From contig NZ_JBBOOE010000001.1 in NCBI RefSeq assembly GCF_038002965.1, forward strand, positions 1,593,001 to 1,657,000: a DNA stretch of 64,000 nt. The letters run 5' to 3'. The DNA is from Robertmurraya sp. FSL R5-0851 (GTDB taxonomy: Bacteria > Bacillota > Bacilli > Bacillales > Cytobacillaceae). The notes beneath the pieces were generated by a model that made no database searches, had not been told where the DNA came from, and was given only the letters and a program-made list of their open reading frames with translations. Positions 1 to 9,683 of this stretch are shown here, piece after piece (the first letter of the stretch is position 1; the number at the start of each line of letters is the position of its first letter). The translations under genes were made by a program, and so were the position numbers.

Positions 1-531
1 GAGCCTACACCAATTCCAAGTGCAGGGCAGCAACCTCCAATGCAAGGAGGCTATGGTGGACAAATGCAACCACCAACACAAACTCATCCGAACCAAGAGC
101 AATGGGGCCAAGTACCGCCACCTGGCTACTACCAAGCCCCACCAACTCAAGTGTATCCACAAGGTCCACAGCATTTTGGTTCACCTTATGCGTCAATGGG
201 TGCACAGCCAAATGTTCAACCAGCAAGTTTTTCAAGCTTTGAGCAATATCCGCCACTTCAGCAATCAGAGTCTAAAAACCTTGACATGCTGTTAGATATT
301 CCTCTTCAGGTTACGGTTGAACTTGGTCGTACAAGACGGTCAGTTAAAGAAATTCTTGAGTTATCAGCAGGTTCAATAATTGAATTGGACAAACTAGCAG
401 GAGAACCAGTGGATATTCTTGTAAATAATCGTCTGATTGCCAAAGGTGAGGTAGTTGTGATTGATGAAAACTTTGGTGTTCGCGTAACAGACATCATTAG
501 TCAGAGTGATCGAATAAAAAAATTAAGATAA
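1..531 (+). CDS. fliY: FliY/FliN flagellar switch protein, 3' part
   Basis: The window opens inside this gene; the last 176 codons are present and read in frame from base 1. Visible first is a proline/glutamine/tyrosine-rich linker of roughly 80 residues, then a C-terminal SpoA/FliN domain of about 80 residues that builds the flagellar C-ring. In Bacillus, FliY also has an N-terminal CheC-like CheY-P phosphatase domain, which would lie upstream of the window and cannot be checked. cheY begins 20 bp downstream, so the two are very likely co-transcribed within the fla/che operon. Identification rests on the SpoA domain, the linker composition and gene order. Confidence 0.93.
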   Translation, partial: EPTPIPSAGQQPPMQGGYGGQMQPPTQTHPNQEQWGQVPPPGYYQAPPTQVYPQGPQHFGSPYASMGAQPNVQPASFSSFEQYPPLQQSESKNLDMLLDIPLQVTVELGRTRRSVKEILELSAGSIIELDKLAGEPVDILVNNRLIAKGEVVVIDENFGVRVTDIISQSDRIKKLR

Positions 532-551
532 TTTTTGGGGGTTAAATTTTC

Positions 552-914
552 ATGGCACATAAAATTCTAATTGTTGACGATGCTGCATTTATGCGAATGA
601 TGATAAAGGACATACTATCCAAGAATGGATATGAAGTTGTTGGAGAAGCGGCAGATGGGGCTCAAGCAGTTGAAAAATTCAAAGAGACAAGCCCGGACCT
701 AGTGACAATGGATATCACGATGCCAGAAATGGATGGAATCACTGCATTAAAGGAAATTAAGAAAATTAATCCAAATGCTAAGGTCATTATGTGTTCTGCA
801 ATGGGTCAGCAAGCAATGGTTATTGATGCAATCCAAGCGGGAGCAAAGGACTTTATTGTAAAACCTTTCCAAGCGGATCGTGTAATTGAAGCAATCTCAA
901 AAACACTTGGTTAA
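552..914 (+). CDS. cheY: Chemotaxis response regulator CheY
   Basis: A 120-residue single receiver domain. The acidic pair D9/D10, phospho-acceptor D54, S82 and K104 are all present in the expected spacing. In Bacillus, CheY-P is made by CheA and binds the motor switch (FliM, with FliY acting as phosphatase), promoting counter-clockwise rotation and smooth swimming. It sits between fliY and fliO as in B. subtilis. No frame problem is seen here, unlike three chemotaxis genes further downstream. Confidence 0.96.
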   Translation: MAHKILIVDDAAFMRMMIKDILSKNGYEVVGEAADGAQAVEKFKETSPDLVTMDITMPEMDGITALKEIKKINPNAKVIMCSAMGQQAMVIDAIQAGAKDFIVKPFQADRVIEAISKTLG

Positions 915-939
915 TAATTTAAGTTAGAGGTGCAGCGCA

Positions 940-1617
940 TTGCAAAAAGGAAAGTTATTCTTCAAAGTGTTGCTTCTAGTACTTATTGCTTTGCTGGGCT
1001 CCAATCAAGGAGCCTTGGCAGAGCAATTTAACAGTATTAAGGACTGCTTAGAGGACGAAAGCAAATGTAGTGAGGATCAATTGAAAGAAGTAGAAAATAA
1101 TGAGGAACCTGCGACTGACAATAATGAAAATACACCAACAGTTGGTTTGACCTTTTGGGATTTCATTAAAATGGTTTTTGCAACTATTTTTGTTATTGCA
1201 TTATTGTATGCAGTATTAAAATTTATCAATAAAAGAAGTCGTTCCTTCTCTAGTAATCAACTTGTGGAGAACTTAGGTGGAACAGCACTAGGAACAAATC
1301 GCTCCATTCAAATTGTGAAAATAGGCAATCGTGTGTTAGTAGTTGGGGTAGGCGAAGATGTAAAGCTACTAAAAGAAATCGATGATGAGGATGAAGCGCG
1401 CCAAATCATTAATGATTATAACAATCGTATGGACCAGCTTGTTCAACCAAGCGATATTGTGACAAAGCTAATTGAAAGAACACGAAATATAAAGCAAGGT
1501 ACTAGTAAGGAAGAAACCTCATTTTCCTCTACTTTAAAAGCTCAGCTTGAGGAACTCTCAAAAGGGAGGAAAAAGCTTTTTGATGAAATGGATAAGAAAG
1601 GGTCAGACAAGCGATGA
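940..1617 (+). CDS. fliO: Flagellar export assembly protein FliO (FliZ of B. subtilis)
   Basis: A 225-residue protein starting at TTG, preceded by an AGAGGTG ribosome-binding site. Residues 1-28 look like a signal peptide, followed by an acidic, low-complexity extracytoplasmic stretch, one membrane segment (about residues 71-91) and a charged cytoplasmic tail. FliO-family proteins help assemble the FliP5-FliQ4-FliR1 export gate. Its stop overlaps the fliP start by 4 bp (ATGA), which suggests translational coupling. Sequence conservation in this family is low, so the call leans on topology and position as well as the tail. Confidence 0.9.
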   Translation: MQKGKLFFKVLLLVLIALLGSNQGALAEQFNSIKDCLEDESKCSEDQLKEVENNEEPATDNNENTPTVGLTFWDFIKMVFATIFVIALLYAVLKFINKRSRSFSSNQLVENLGGTALGTNRSIQIVKIGNRVLVVGVGEDVKLLKEIDDEDEARQIINDYNNRMDQLVQPSDIVTKLIERTRNIKQGTSKEETSFSSTLKAQLEELSKGRKKLFDEMDKKGSDKR

Positions 1618-2279
1618 ATGAATTTATGGAGTTTTTTAACGGCAGCGATCCTGAAAATGTGTCTACCTCAGTAAGGCTACTGTTAATGCTTACCGTTCTT
1701 TCCTTGGCTCCTAGTATTTTGGTTCTAATGACTTCCTTTGTCCGAATTGTAATCGTTCTTTCCTTTGTCAGAACGGCGCTTGCTACTCAACAAATGCCAC
1801 CCAATCAAGTGTTAATTGGATTAGCTTTATTTTTAAGCTTTTTTATCATGGCGCCAACCTTTCAAGAAGTCAATGATCAAGCGTTAACACCGTTATTTAA
1901 TGAAGAAATCAATCTTGAAGAAGCCTATACAAGAGCTTCCTTGCCACTAAAAGAGTTTATGAGTGCTCATACGAGGCAAAAGGATTTGGCTCTTTTTCTT
2001 GAATATTCAAAGGCTGAGCGACCAGAAACGGTGGCTGATATTCCTTTAACCACTCTTGTACCAGCGTTTGCAATCAGTGAGATAAAGACAGCGTTTCAAA
2101 TTGGTTTTATGATTTTTATCCCATTTCTAGTAATCGATATGATTGTTGCAAGTGTCTTAATGTCCATGGGTATGATGATGCTTCCACCGGTTATGATTTC
2201 TTTACCATTTAAAATATTGCTATTTGTTTTAGTAGACGGTTGGTACTTAGTGGTTAAATCACTACTAGATAGCTTCTAA
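1614..2279 (+). CDS. fliP: Flagellar type III export gate protein FliP
   Basis: A 221-residue multi-pass membrane protein, the usual length for the family. It has the conserved stretch after the first membrane helix (FVRIVIVLSFVR), the NQVLIGLALFL segment, and the C-terminal MGMMMLPPVMISLPFK signature. FliP forms the pentameric core of the flagellar export gate with FliQ and FliR. The ATG overlaps the fliO stop by 4 bp. No export signal peptide is obvious at the N-terminus, as in Bacillus FliP. Confidence 0.97.
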   Translation: MNEFMEFFNGSDPENVSTSVRLLLMLTVLSLAPSILVLMTSFVRIVIVLSFVRTALATQQMPPNQVLIGLALFLSFFIMAPTFQEVNDQALTPLFNEEINLEEAYTRASLPLKEFMSAHTRQKDLALFLEYSKAERPETVADIPLTTLVPAFAISEIKTAFQIGFMIFIPFLVIDMIVASVLMSMGMMMLPPVMISLPFKILLFVLVDGWYLVVKSLLDSF

Positions 2280-2292
2280 GAAGGTGATTGGA

Positions 2293-2562
2293 TTGACTCC
2301 AGATAGTGTAATTACCATTGCTGAACAGGGGATTTGGATGGTCATACTGATTAGTGGCCCCTTGCTAGCATTGGCTTTAATAGTAGGGTTAATTGTAAGT
2401 ATATTCCAAGCGACGACACAAATTCAGGAACAAACGCTAGCTTTCGTTCCAAAAATTGTTGCAGTTTTGCTAGGAATAGTATTTTTTGGACCTTGGATGC
2501 TAAGTCATATGCTCTCCTATGCAAACGAAATCTTTACTAATTTAACAAGGTATGTGGGATAA
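2293..2562 (+). CDS. fliQ: Flagellar type III export gate protein FliQ
   Basis: A small two-helix membrane protein with the FliQ signature FQATTQIQEQTLAFVPK between the helices. I choose the TTG at 2293 (89 residues, matching the family length) because AAGGTGA at 2281-2287 sits at proper spacing in front of it. The GTG at 2284 would lie inside that ribosome-binding site. FliQ subunits wrap around the FliP-FliR helical export gate. The gene is tightly packed between fliP and fliR. Confidence 0.94.
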   Translation: MTPDSVITIAEQGIWMVILISGPLLALALIVGLIVSIFQATTQIQEQTLAFVPKIVAVLLGIVFFGPWMLSHMLSYANEIFTNLTRYVG

Positions 2563-2565
2563 CCA

Positions 2566-3342
2566 ATGGTAGATTTCCTTCCAACATTTCCAGCATTTTT
2601 ATTAGTGTTTGTTCGGGTTACATCTTTTTTCTTATTAATGCCATTATTTTCTTATCGTTCAATTCCGACAACTCATAAGGTTGGACTTGGATTTTTCTTA
2701 TCATGGATTATGATTTTTACATTTGATGCACCGGTTTTAGAAATAAACGGTGCTTACTTTTTATTGATAATAAAAGAAGCGATGATTGGTATTATGTTGG
2801 GTTTTATTGCTTATGTCATTATGGCGGCCATCCAAATAGCAGGCGGTTTTATTGATTTCCAAATGGGGTTAGCGATTGCAAATGTGATTGACCCTCAGAC
2901 AGGAACGCAAAGTCCATTAATGGGACAATATTTATATACGATATCTTTGTTTTTTTTATTAGCATTAAATGGACATCATCTTTTACTAGATGGAATTTAT
3001 TTTAGTTATCAATTTATTCCTTTGGAACAAGCTTGGATTCCACTAGGAGATGCAAGCATACCTAATTACATACTTTCATCTATTTCAAAAATGTTTGGTG
3101 TTGCCCTCCAATTATCAATACCGATTGTTGGAAGCCTATTTTTGGTTGATGTTGCCCTCGGAATTGTAGCAAGAACCGTACCCCAGCTAAATATTTTTGT
3201 GGTGGGTCTGCCTCTAAAATTAGGTGTTGGTTTTATTGTTCTTATTGCTGTTATGAGTATATTACTAGGAGCTGTTGCAACACTATTTGAAACGATGTTA
3301 ACAATGATGAGAGGGTTAATGGAATTGATTGGGGGTCTGTAA
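2566..3342 (+). CDS. fliR: Flagellar type III export gate protein FliR
   Basis: A 258-residue protein with about six hydrophobic segments and the family blocks GFIDFQMGLAIANVIDP, SPLMGQYLY, NGHHLLLDG and ARTVPQLNIFVVGLPLK. FliR completes the FliP5-FliQ4-FliR1 gate. Its ATG lies 3 bp after the fliQ stop with no good ribosome-binding site, so translation probably depends on coupling. flhB begins one base after its stop. Confidence 0.97.
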   Translation: MVDFLPTFPAFLLVFVRVTSFFLLMPLFSYRSIPTTHKVGLGFFLSWIMIFTFDAPVLEINGAYFLLIIKEAMIGIMLGFIAYVIMAAIQIAGGFIDFQMGLAIANVIDPQTGTQSPLMGQYLYTISLFFLLALNGHHLLLDGIYFSYQFIPLEQAWIPLGDASIPNYILSSISKMFGVALQLSIPIVGSLFLVDVALGIVARTVPQLNIFVVGLPLKLGVGFIVLIAVMSILLGAVATLFETMLTMMRGLMELIGGL

Positions 3343-3343
3343 C

Positions 3344-4426
3344 TTGAAAACCCTACGTTTGGATTTACAGTTCTTTTCAGGGGAAAAAACAGAAAAAGCT
3401 ACCCCAAAGAAACGGCAGGAATCACGGAAGAAAGGTCAGGTTGCAAAAAGTCAGGATGTGAATACAGCCGTCGTCTTACTTGCTGTTTTCTTGTTCCTTT
3501 TCTTTGCAGGTGGATATATAAAGGATATCATTTTTCGATTATTCCAACATTCATTCCAAGAATATATGAAACTGGAGATAACCGAGAGCAATATTCAAAT
3601 GATGTTTCTTGAAATACTTAGTGAAATCGTTCTTATTTTAGCACCAATTATGGCAGTAGCTATGGTAGCAGGTGTCGCATCGAATTTTGCTCAGTTTGGA
3701 TTTCTTTTCTCAACAGAAGCGATTCAACCTAAGCTTGAAAAGCTTGATCCGATAAAGGGAGCAAAGAATATCTTTTCAATGCGTGCGATTGTAGAGCTGC
3801 TAAAGTCCATGCTTAAAATTAGTTTTGTCGGTGGAGTCACCTTTGCTGTTTTATGGAATCGGAAAGAAGATATCTTAATTCTGTCTCAAAAGTCTATAGG
3901 CGCTTCCATGATTACGTTAGCAGGGTTAACTGTACAAATGGGACTGATTGCGTCTGCAGCCCTTTTATTTCTTTCCATCCTGGATTATATGTATCAAAAA
4001 TATGACTTCGAAAAAAAGATTCGAATGTCTAAACAAGATATAAAGGATGAGTATAAAAATATCGAAGGAAATCCCGAAATAAAAGGGAAAATCAAGCAAA
4101 AACAACGTGAAATGGCCATGCGAAGAATGATGCAAGATGTTCCTACTGCGGACGTTGTCATTACGAATCCAACTCATTATGCTATTTGCTTAAAATATGA
4201 TGAAGCCAAGCAGGATGCTCCTTACGTAGTTGCCAAGGGCGTAGATTTTATGGCTCAAAAAATTAAGATGATCGCTAAAGAGCATGATGTTGTTATGATG
4301 GAAAATCGCCCGTTAGCTAGAGCGTTATACAGTCAAGCAGAAATTGGAGAAGCCATTCCAGAGGAGTTTTTTAAGGCAGTTGCAGAAATTCTAGCATTTG
4401 TTTATAAAACAAAGCAAAAGATATAA
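3344..4426 (+). CDS. flhB: Flagellar export substrate-specificity switch protein FlhB
   Basis: A 360-residue protein starting at TTG 3344 behind GGGGGT at 3331-3336. This start gives the family N-terminus that runs into DLQFFSGEKTEKATPKK; upstream in-frame codons lie inside fliR. There are four membrane segments, then a cytoplasmic domain with the autocleavage motif NPTH at residues 275-278. Cleavage between Asn and Pro switches export from rod/hook to filament substrates. The motif and length are intact, so the protein should be functional. Confidence 0.96.
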   Translation: MKTLRLDLQFFSGEKTEKATPKKRQESRKKGQVAKSQDVNTAVVLLAVFLFLFFAGGYIKDIIFRLFQHSFQEYMKLEITESNIQMMFLEILSEIVLILAPIMAVAMVAGVASNFAQFGFLFSTEAIQPKLEKLDPIKGAKNIFSMRAIVELLKSMLKISFVGGVTFAVLWNRKEDILILSQKSIGASMITLAGLTVQMGLIASAALLFLSILDYMYQKYDFEKKIRMSKQDIKDEYKNIEGNPEIKGKIKQKQREMAMRRMMQDVPTADVVITNPTHYAICLKYDEAKQDAPYVVAKGVDFMAQKIKMIAKEHDVVMMENRPLARALYSQAEIGEAIPEEFFKAVAEILAFVYKTKQKI

Positions 4427-4459
4427 AGATATTATTGTATTACTTGAGGAGAGATAGTG

Positions 4460-6496
4460 ATGTCTGGACGAGACTTATCGGTTGTAGTAGGCGTAATATT
4501 AATTGTCGCGATGCTCATTATTCCTTTCCCAACCTGGTTATTAAGCATATTAATTATGCTGAATATTTCATTGGCTCTTCTTGTGCTGTTAAATAGTATG
4601 AATATGAAGGAACCTTTACAATTTTCGGTTTTCCCATCACTGTTATTACTGTTAACCCTTTATAGGTTGGGGCTTAACGTATCAACAACAAGAGCAATCC
4701 TTACACATGGGGAAGCGGGTGGAGTGGTTGAAACATTTGGCCATTTCGTTGTAGGGGGAAATGTAATTGTTGGGATTGTAATTTTTGTTATTCTTGTTAT
4801 TATCCAATTCATTGTTATTACAAAAGGATCAGAGCGTGTATCTGAGGTTGCAGCGAGATTTACACTCGATGCGATGCCTGGTAAGCAAATGAGTATAGAT
4901 GCAGACTTAAATGCAGGAATGATTTCTGAGCACGAAGCAAAGGAGCGTCGTGAGAAGGTTAGCAGGGAAGCTGATTTTTACGGAGCGATGGACGGAGCAA
5001 GTAAGTTTGTTAAGGGAGATGCCATTGCAGGGATCATTATTGTGATGATCAACTTGATTTTCGGGATTATTGTTGGTGTGACACAACTTGGTTTACCAAT
5101 AGCTGAAGCTGCAAAACATTTTTCTTTGCTAACCGTAGGAGATGGTATTGTTAGTCAGTTGCCTGCATTATTAATTTCAACTGCGACAGGTATTGTTGTA
5201 ACAAGAGCTGCCTCAGAGGGGAATTTAGGAACGGATATTACTGGACAATTAATGGCTTATCCAAAAATGCTATATATTACCGGTGGAACAATCTTCATAC
5301 TTGGTCTATTTACGCCGATAGAAGATATATTAACCATTCCAATCGCAGGACTATTAGTATTAGGTGGGTACATGTTTTCTAGAGTTCCTAAGCAGGACAT
5401 GACAGAGATTCAAGAAATGGAAGAAGAAATTCAGACAGATGAAATGAAGAAGCCAGAAAGTGTGGTCAGTCTTCTGAATGTAGATCCAATTGAATTTGAA
5501 TTTGGTTACGGGTTAATCCCACTAGCTGATTCTAATCAGGGCGGAGATTTACTTGATCGGATTGTCATGATCCGTAGACAGCTTGCTATCGAATTAGGTC
5601 TTGTGATACCTGTTGTTCGAATCCGGGACAATATTCAGCTTCAACCCAATGAGTATCGTTTGAAAATTAAAGGGAGCGAAATGGCTAGAGGTGAGTTGTT
5701 ATTGGATCATTACTTAGCGATGAGCCCTGGAATTGACGATGATAGTATCGAGGGAATTGATACAGTTGAACCTTCGTTTGGCTTACCAGCGAAATGGATT
5801 ACTGAAGAAGTAAAAGAGCAAGCGGAAATTTTCGGATATACAGTCGTCGATCCGCCGTCTGTTGTATCGACTCATATTACTGAAGTCATAAAAAACAATG
5901 CACATGAGCTACTGGGTCGACAGGAAACAAAGCAGTTAATCGATCATTTAAAAGAAAGCTACCCGATTTTAGTAGAAGAGGTAACACCTAATCCTTTAAC
6001 AGTAGGTGAAATCCAAAAAGTACTTGGGAAGCTTCTTCGTGAAAATGTATCTGTTAGAAACTTACCAATTATATTTGAAACACTTGCCGACTTTGGAAAG
6101 GTAACTATCGATACCGATTTGCTAACAGAATACGTTCGACAAGCACTAGCACGACAGATTACTAATCAATACCGTGCCGGTGGTCAAACGATTCGAGTGG
6201 TGACTGTTTCGGGGAAAATTGAAAAGTTGATTGTCGATAATATTCAACAAACGGAGCATGGGAACTACTTAGCACTTGACCCTTCTGTTTCACAATCTAT
6301 TTTAGAGTCTCTGGCTACTCAAGTAGAACAGCTATCTATTATGGAACAATCGCCAATTGTGTTATGTTCACCAGCTGTAAGAATGTACGTTCGACAGTTA
6401 ACAGAGCGATATTTTCCACAGATACCGATTCTCTCATACAATGAGCTTGAAGCGAATGTAGAAGTACAAAGCGTTGGGGTGGTGAATATAGATTGA
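4460..6496 (+). CDS. flhA: Flagellar export apparatus protein FlhA
   Basis: A 678-residue protein of the FHIPEP family. The N-terminal half has about eight membrane segments with the conserved RLGLNVSTTRAIL loop and GDGIVSQLPALLISTATG block. The C-terminal half is the soluble nonameric ring that docks export chaperones and substrates. ATG 4460 is chosen over the adjacent GTG because of its better spacing from the GAGGAGAG ribosome-binding site. The stop overlaps the TTG of flhF by 4 bp. Confidence 0.97.
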   Translation: MSGRDLSVVVGVILIVAMLIIPFPTWLLSILIMLNISLALLVLLNSMNMKEPLQFSVFPSLLLLLTLYRLGLNVSTTRAILTHGEAGGVVETFGHFVVGGNVIVGIVIFVILVIIQFIVITKGSERVSEVAARFTLDAMPGKQMSIDADLNAGMISEHEAKERREKVSREADFYGAMDGASKFVKGDAIAGIIIVMINLIFGIIVGVTQLGLPIAEAAKHFSLLTVGDGIVSQLPALLISTATGIVVTRAASEGNLGTDITGQLMAYPKMLYITGGTIFILGLFTPIEDILTIPIAGLLVLGGYMFSRVPKQDMTEIQEMEEEIQTDEMKKPESVVSLLNVDPIEFEFGYGLIPLADSNQGGDLLDRIVMIRRQLAIELGLVIPVVRIRDNIQLQPNEYRLKIKGSEMARGELLLDHYLAMSPGIDDDSIEGIDTVEPSFGLPAKWITEEVKEQAEIFGYTVVDPPSVVSTHITEVIKNNAHELLGRQETKQLIDHLKESYPILVEEVTPNPLTVGEIQKVLGKLLRENVSVRNLPIIFETLADFGKVTIDTDLLTEYVRQALARQITNQYRAGGQTIRVVTVSGKIEKLIVDNIQQTEHGNYLALDPSVSQSILESLATQVEQLSIMEQSPIVLCSPAVRMYVRQLTERYFPQIPILSYNELEANVEVQSVGVVNID

Positions 6497-7707
6497 AGGT
6501 AAAAAAATATACAGCTCCGACTATGCCTGAAGCAATGAAGCAGATTCGAGCGGAGCTTGGAAACGATGCAGTAATATTAAATTCTAAGATTGTCACAACA
6601 GGCGGATTCTTAGGGTTATTTAAAAAAGAAAATATTGAAGTGATTGCGGCCATAGATGAAGTGGTTCAAGCAGAAAGAAAAATGCAATTTGAACAGCCCA
6701 AGGTGAAGGTGAAGCCTATAGTGAAACCGATGCCTACAATGGAAAATAGAGAAGTGGTTCCACTTACGAGTAGGAATGTAGCACCGTCTATTCCCAACCC
6801 CCTACCTAAACAACAGACAAACGAAGGCAATAAAAAGCCTGATGTGGACATGCTTGCTGAAATTGCAGGTTTAAAAAAGATGTTACAAACAATCACAGAA
6901 CAGCAAACGGATCTTCCGCTTCCTGAGCCCATACAAAATTGTGTTCAGCGCTTATTGGATCAGGAAGTTCCAAAGGACATAAGGGATGAACTCCTAACAT
7001 CACTTCTACAAAAATGGTATTCAAATGGTTCGGGTGCAAACGAAAGAGAAGTAAAAAAGTGGTTGCGACAAGAATTATATGATCGTTTGAGCACTCTTTC
7101 ATTTGGTAGAATTACCTTTACGAAAAAATATATAAACCTTGTGGGACCAACGGGTGTTGGTAAGACGACAACATTAGCCAAAATTGCTGCTGAATGTGCC
7201 CTGAAGTATAAAAAAAGGGTAGCGTTAATCACAACCGATACGTATCGAATTGCTGCCATTGATCAGTTGAAAACGTATGCGAAAATATTAAATGTTCCAT
7301 TAGAGGTTTGCTACAGCTTGGAGGATTACAAACAAGCATGTGAAGCGTTTAAGGATTACGACATTATATTAATTGATACCGCAGGCAGAAACTTTAGAAA
7401 TCAACAATATGTTGAGGACTTAAAAAAGGTTGTTGATTTTGAACATGATATGGAAACATTTCTTGTGTTAGCTTTAACAGCCAAACAAAAAGACATGATG
7501 GATATATACGAACAATTTTCATTAATAAAAATTAATAAATTTATTTTTACAAAAGCTGATGAAACATCTACATATGGTGCTATGCTCCATATGATGAAAA
7601 CTAGTCATATCGGTGTGGCCTATATTACAAACGGTCAAAATGTACCAGACGATATGATTTCAGCTAATCGTGAGCAAGTAACGAATTTGATACTTGGGGT
7701 CGAATAA
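6493..7707 (+). CDS. flhF: Flagellar SRP-type GTPase FlhF
   Basis: A 404-residue SRP-family GTPase with a basic N-terminal domain (about 1-120, proline-rich linker), an N domain and a G domain. The P-loop GPTGVGKTT is at residues 218-226, followed by TTDTYRIAAIDQL and the G3 motif DTAGRN. FlhF controls flagellar number and placement together with FlhG. The protein is longer than my recollection of the B. subtilis one (about 366 residues), with the extra length in the linker. It starts at TTG overlapping the flhA stop. Confidence 0.95.
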   Translation: MKVKKYTAPTMPEAMKQIRAELGNDAVILNSKIVTTGGFLGLFKKENIEVIAAIDEVVQAERKMQFEQPKVKVKPIVKPMPTMENREVVPLTSRNVAPSIPNPLPKQQTNEGNKKPDVDMLAEIAGLKKMLQTITEQQTDLPLPEPIQNCVQRLLDQEVPKDIRDELLTSLLQKWYSNGSGANEREVKKWLRQELYDRLSTLSFGRITFTKKYINLVGPTGVGKTTTLAKIAAECALKYKKRVALITTDTYRIAAIDQLKTYAKILNVPLEVCYSLEDYKQACEAFKDYDIILIDTAGRNFRNQQYVEDLKKVVDFEHDMETFLVLALTAKQKDMMDIYEQFSLIKINKFIFTKADETSTYGAMLHMMKTSHIGVAYITNGQNVPDDMISANREQVTNLILGVE

Positions 7708-7710
7708 GCC

Positions 7711-8574
7711 ATGAAAGATCAAGCAGAAATGTTAAGACAAAGAATCCAACAAATGAGTGGGAAGCCATCTCCAAAAACACTTGCAGTCGTGAGTGGAAAG
7801 GGAGGGGTAGGGAAATCAAATTTCTCTTTAAATTTTTCTCTTTCTTTAGCAAGCCGAGGATACAAAGTTCTCCTATTTGATATGGATGTGGGTATGGGCA
7901 ATATTGATATTCTAATTGGTCAGTCTGCATCATACTCAATCGTAGACTATTTTGAAGGGCGAAAAACACTGTCCGAAATTGTTTCTACAGGACCTCATGG
8001 ATTGCATTATGTTGCCGGAGGAACAGGACTATCTCATTTTGTTAATATGGACAAGCCGGTTCACATGAAGTTTACAGAGGACTTGTCTCATCTATTTTCA
8101 GATTATGAATACATCCTTTTTGATATGGGGGCAGGTGCCACAAAAGAAACGGTGCCTTTTATCCTCTCGGTTGATGAAGTTCTAGTGGTTACAACACCAG
8201 AGCCAACATCAATTACAGATGCTTATGCAATGATGAAGCATATTCATTTGCATGATTCGGATCTGCCATTTTTGCTAATTGTCAATAGAGTACATTCTGA
8301 TAAAGAAGGAATGGAAACATTTAAACGATTACGAACAGTAGTTAATCGTTTTTTAAACCGAGAAATTATTGAGTTCGGTATGATACCGGATGATCGCCAG
8401 GTTCATCAAGCGGTCACGAAACAGACGCCATTTATTTTTAACGAGAAAGCACCAGCTGCTAAAGCGTTACAACAAATGACGAGTCGTTTTGAGGAAAGAC
8501 AATTTGAAGTAATTTCAGATAAACCTAAGACGCATTTTGTTTCGAAATTAAAGCGATTTTTGTTTGAAAGGTAG
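7711..8574 (+). CDS. flhG: Flagellar number regulator FlhG (YlxH), MinD/ParA-like ATPase
   Basis: A 287-residue MinD/ParA-type ATPase. The deviant Walker A motif KGGVGKS is at residues 30-36, and DMDVGMGNIDIL follows as the switch region. FlhG stimulates FlhF GTPase activity and, in Bacillus, promotes C-ring assembly with FliM/FliY. The basic C-terminus fits a membrane-targeting amphipathic helix. It lies 3 bp after flhF and just upstream of cheB, as in B. subtilis. Confidence 0.94.
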   Translation: MKDQAEMLRQRIQQMSGKPSPKTLAVVSGKGGVGKSNFSLNFSLSLASRGYKVLLFDMDVGMGNIDILIGQSASYSIVDYFEGRKTLSEIVSTGPHGLHYVAGGTGLSHFVNMDKPVHMKFTEDLSHLFSDYEYILFDMGAGATKETVPFILSVDEVLVVTTPEPTSITDAYAMMKHIHLHDSDLPFLLIVNRVHSDKEGMETFKRLRTVVNRFLNREIIEFGMIPDDRQVHQAVTKQTPFIFNEKAPAAKALQQMTSRFEERQFEVISDKPKTHFVSKLKRFLFER

Positions 8575-8583
8575 TGCTTGTTT

Positions 8584-9664
8584 ATGAGCAAAATTAAAGT
8601 GCTTATTGTGGATGATTCGGCATTTATGAGAAAGCTCATTCAAGACTTTTTAACTGAGGATCCTAGAATGACTGTTGTTGGCTCAGCAAGAAATGGTGAG
8701 GACGCAATAAAAAAAGTGATAGAACTCGAGCCAGATGTAGTAACATTGGACGTTGAAATGCCGATATTAAATGGGATTGAGGCATTAAAACGAATCATGT
8801 CTGAGAAACCAACTCCAGTCGTTATGCTCTCGAGTACAACAAAACAGGGAGCAGAAAACACGATATTAGCGATTCAATATGGTGCAACTGATTTTATTAC
8901 AAAGCCATCAGGTGCGATTTCTCTTGACTTGTATAAAGTGAAAGAAGAGTTGGTAGAAAAGGTAGTTTCTGCGAGTAAAGCTAATATTAAGCAGCTTGTG
9001 AAGCTGAACAGTCAAGAAAAAAACACTGTAAAAAAGCGTATGGGTTATAGTAAAATAGAACCAAGTAAAAAGAATCAATTCAATGCTTTGTCAGGAAAAA
9101 AACTAGTGTGTATAGGTACATCGACGGGTGGACCGCGTGCACTTCAACAAGTAATTACTAAGCTGCCAAAGACGATTGATGCCCCTGTTTTAGTAGTACA
9201 GCATATGCCAGCAGGATTTACGAAAAGTCTCGCTGTAAGATTAGACTCGATCTCCGAGGTTCATGTCAAAGAAGCTGAAGAAGGAGACATCATTCAAAAA
9301 GGAACAGTCTATATTGCACCAGGTGGTCTTCATCTAAAACTAAAATGGGTAGGAGCTAATTTAGCGATCCAATTAGATCAATCTCCACCAAGAAACGGCC
9401 ATCGTCCCGCTGTAGATGTGATGTTTGAATCCTGTAGTGAGTTATCTGCCTATGCAAAGATCTCCGTCATCATGACTGGGATGGGGTCGGATGGTACAAA
9501 AGGGCTTATAAAGCTAAAAGAGTTAGGGAATGTAGTTGGCTATCGCGGAATCAGAGGAAACATCCATCGTTTTTGGAATGCCGAAAGCAGCTATTGCAAC
9601 AAAGCTAGTGGATGAAGTTAAAAACGTTGATAATATTGCAGAAACAATAATGAAATATGTATAA
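8584..9664 (+). pseudogene. cheB: Chemotaxis methylesterase CheB, frameshifted near its 3' end
   Basis: An N-terminal receiver (phospho-acceptor D56) is followed by a methylesterase domain with the catalytic Ser (GTSTGG), His (QHMPAGFT) and Asp (MGSDGTKG) motifs. The original frame stops at 9615 after an unrelated tail. Dropping one G from the GG at 9538-9539 restores a normal ending (AIAESEETSIVFGMPKAA and so on) to the stop at 9662-9664. This gives 359 residues, close to the family's roughly 357. CheB removes methyl groups from receptors during adaptation. As given, about the last 42 residues are replaced, including a conserved C-terminal block. Start chosen at ATG 8584. It may be a sequencing error rather than a true mutation. 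Confidence 0.9.
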
Positions 9665-9683
9665 CTCCAAGGAGCTGTTGGGC

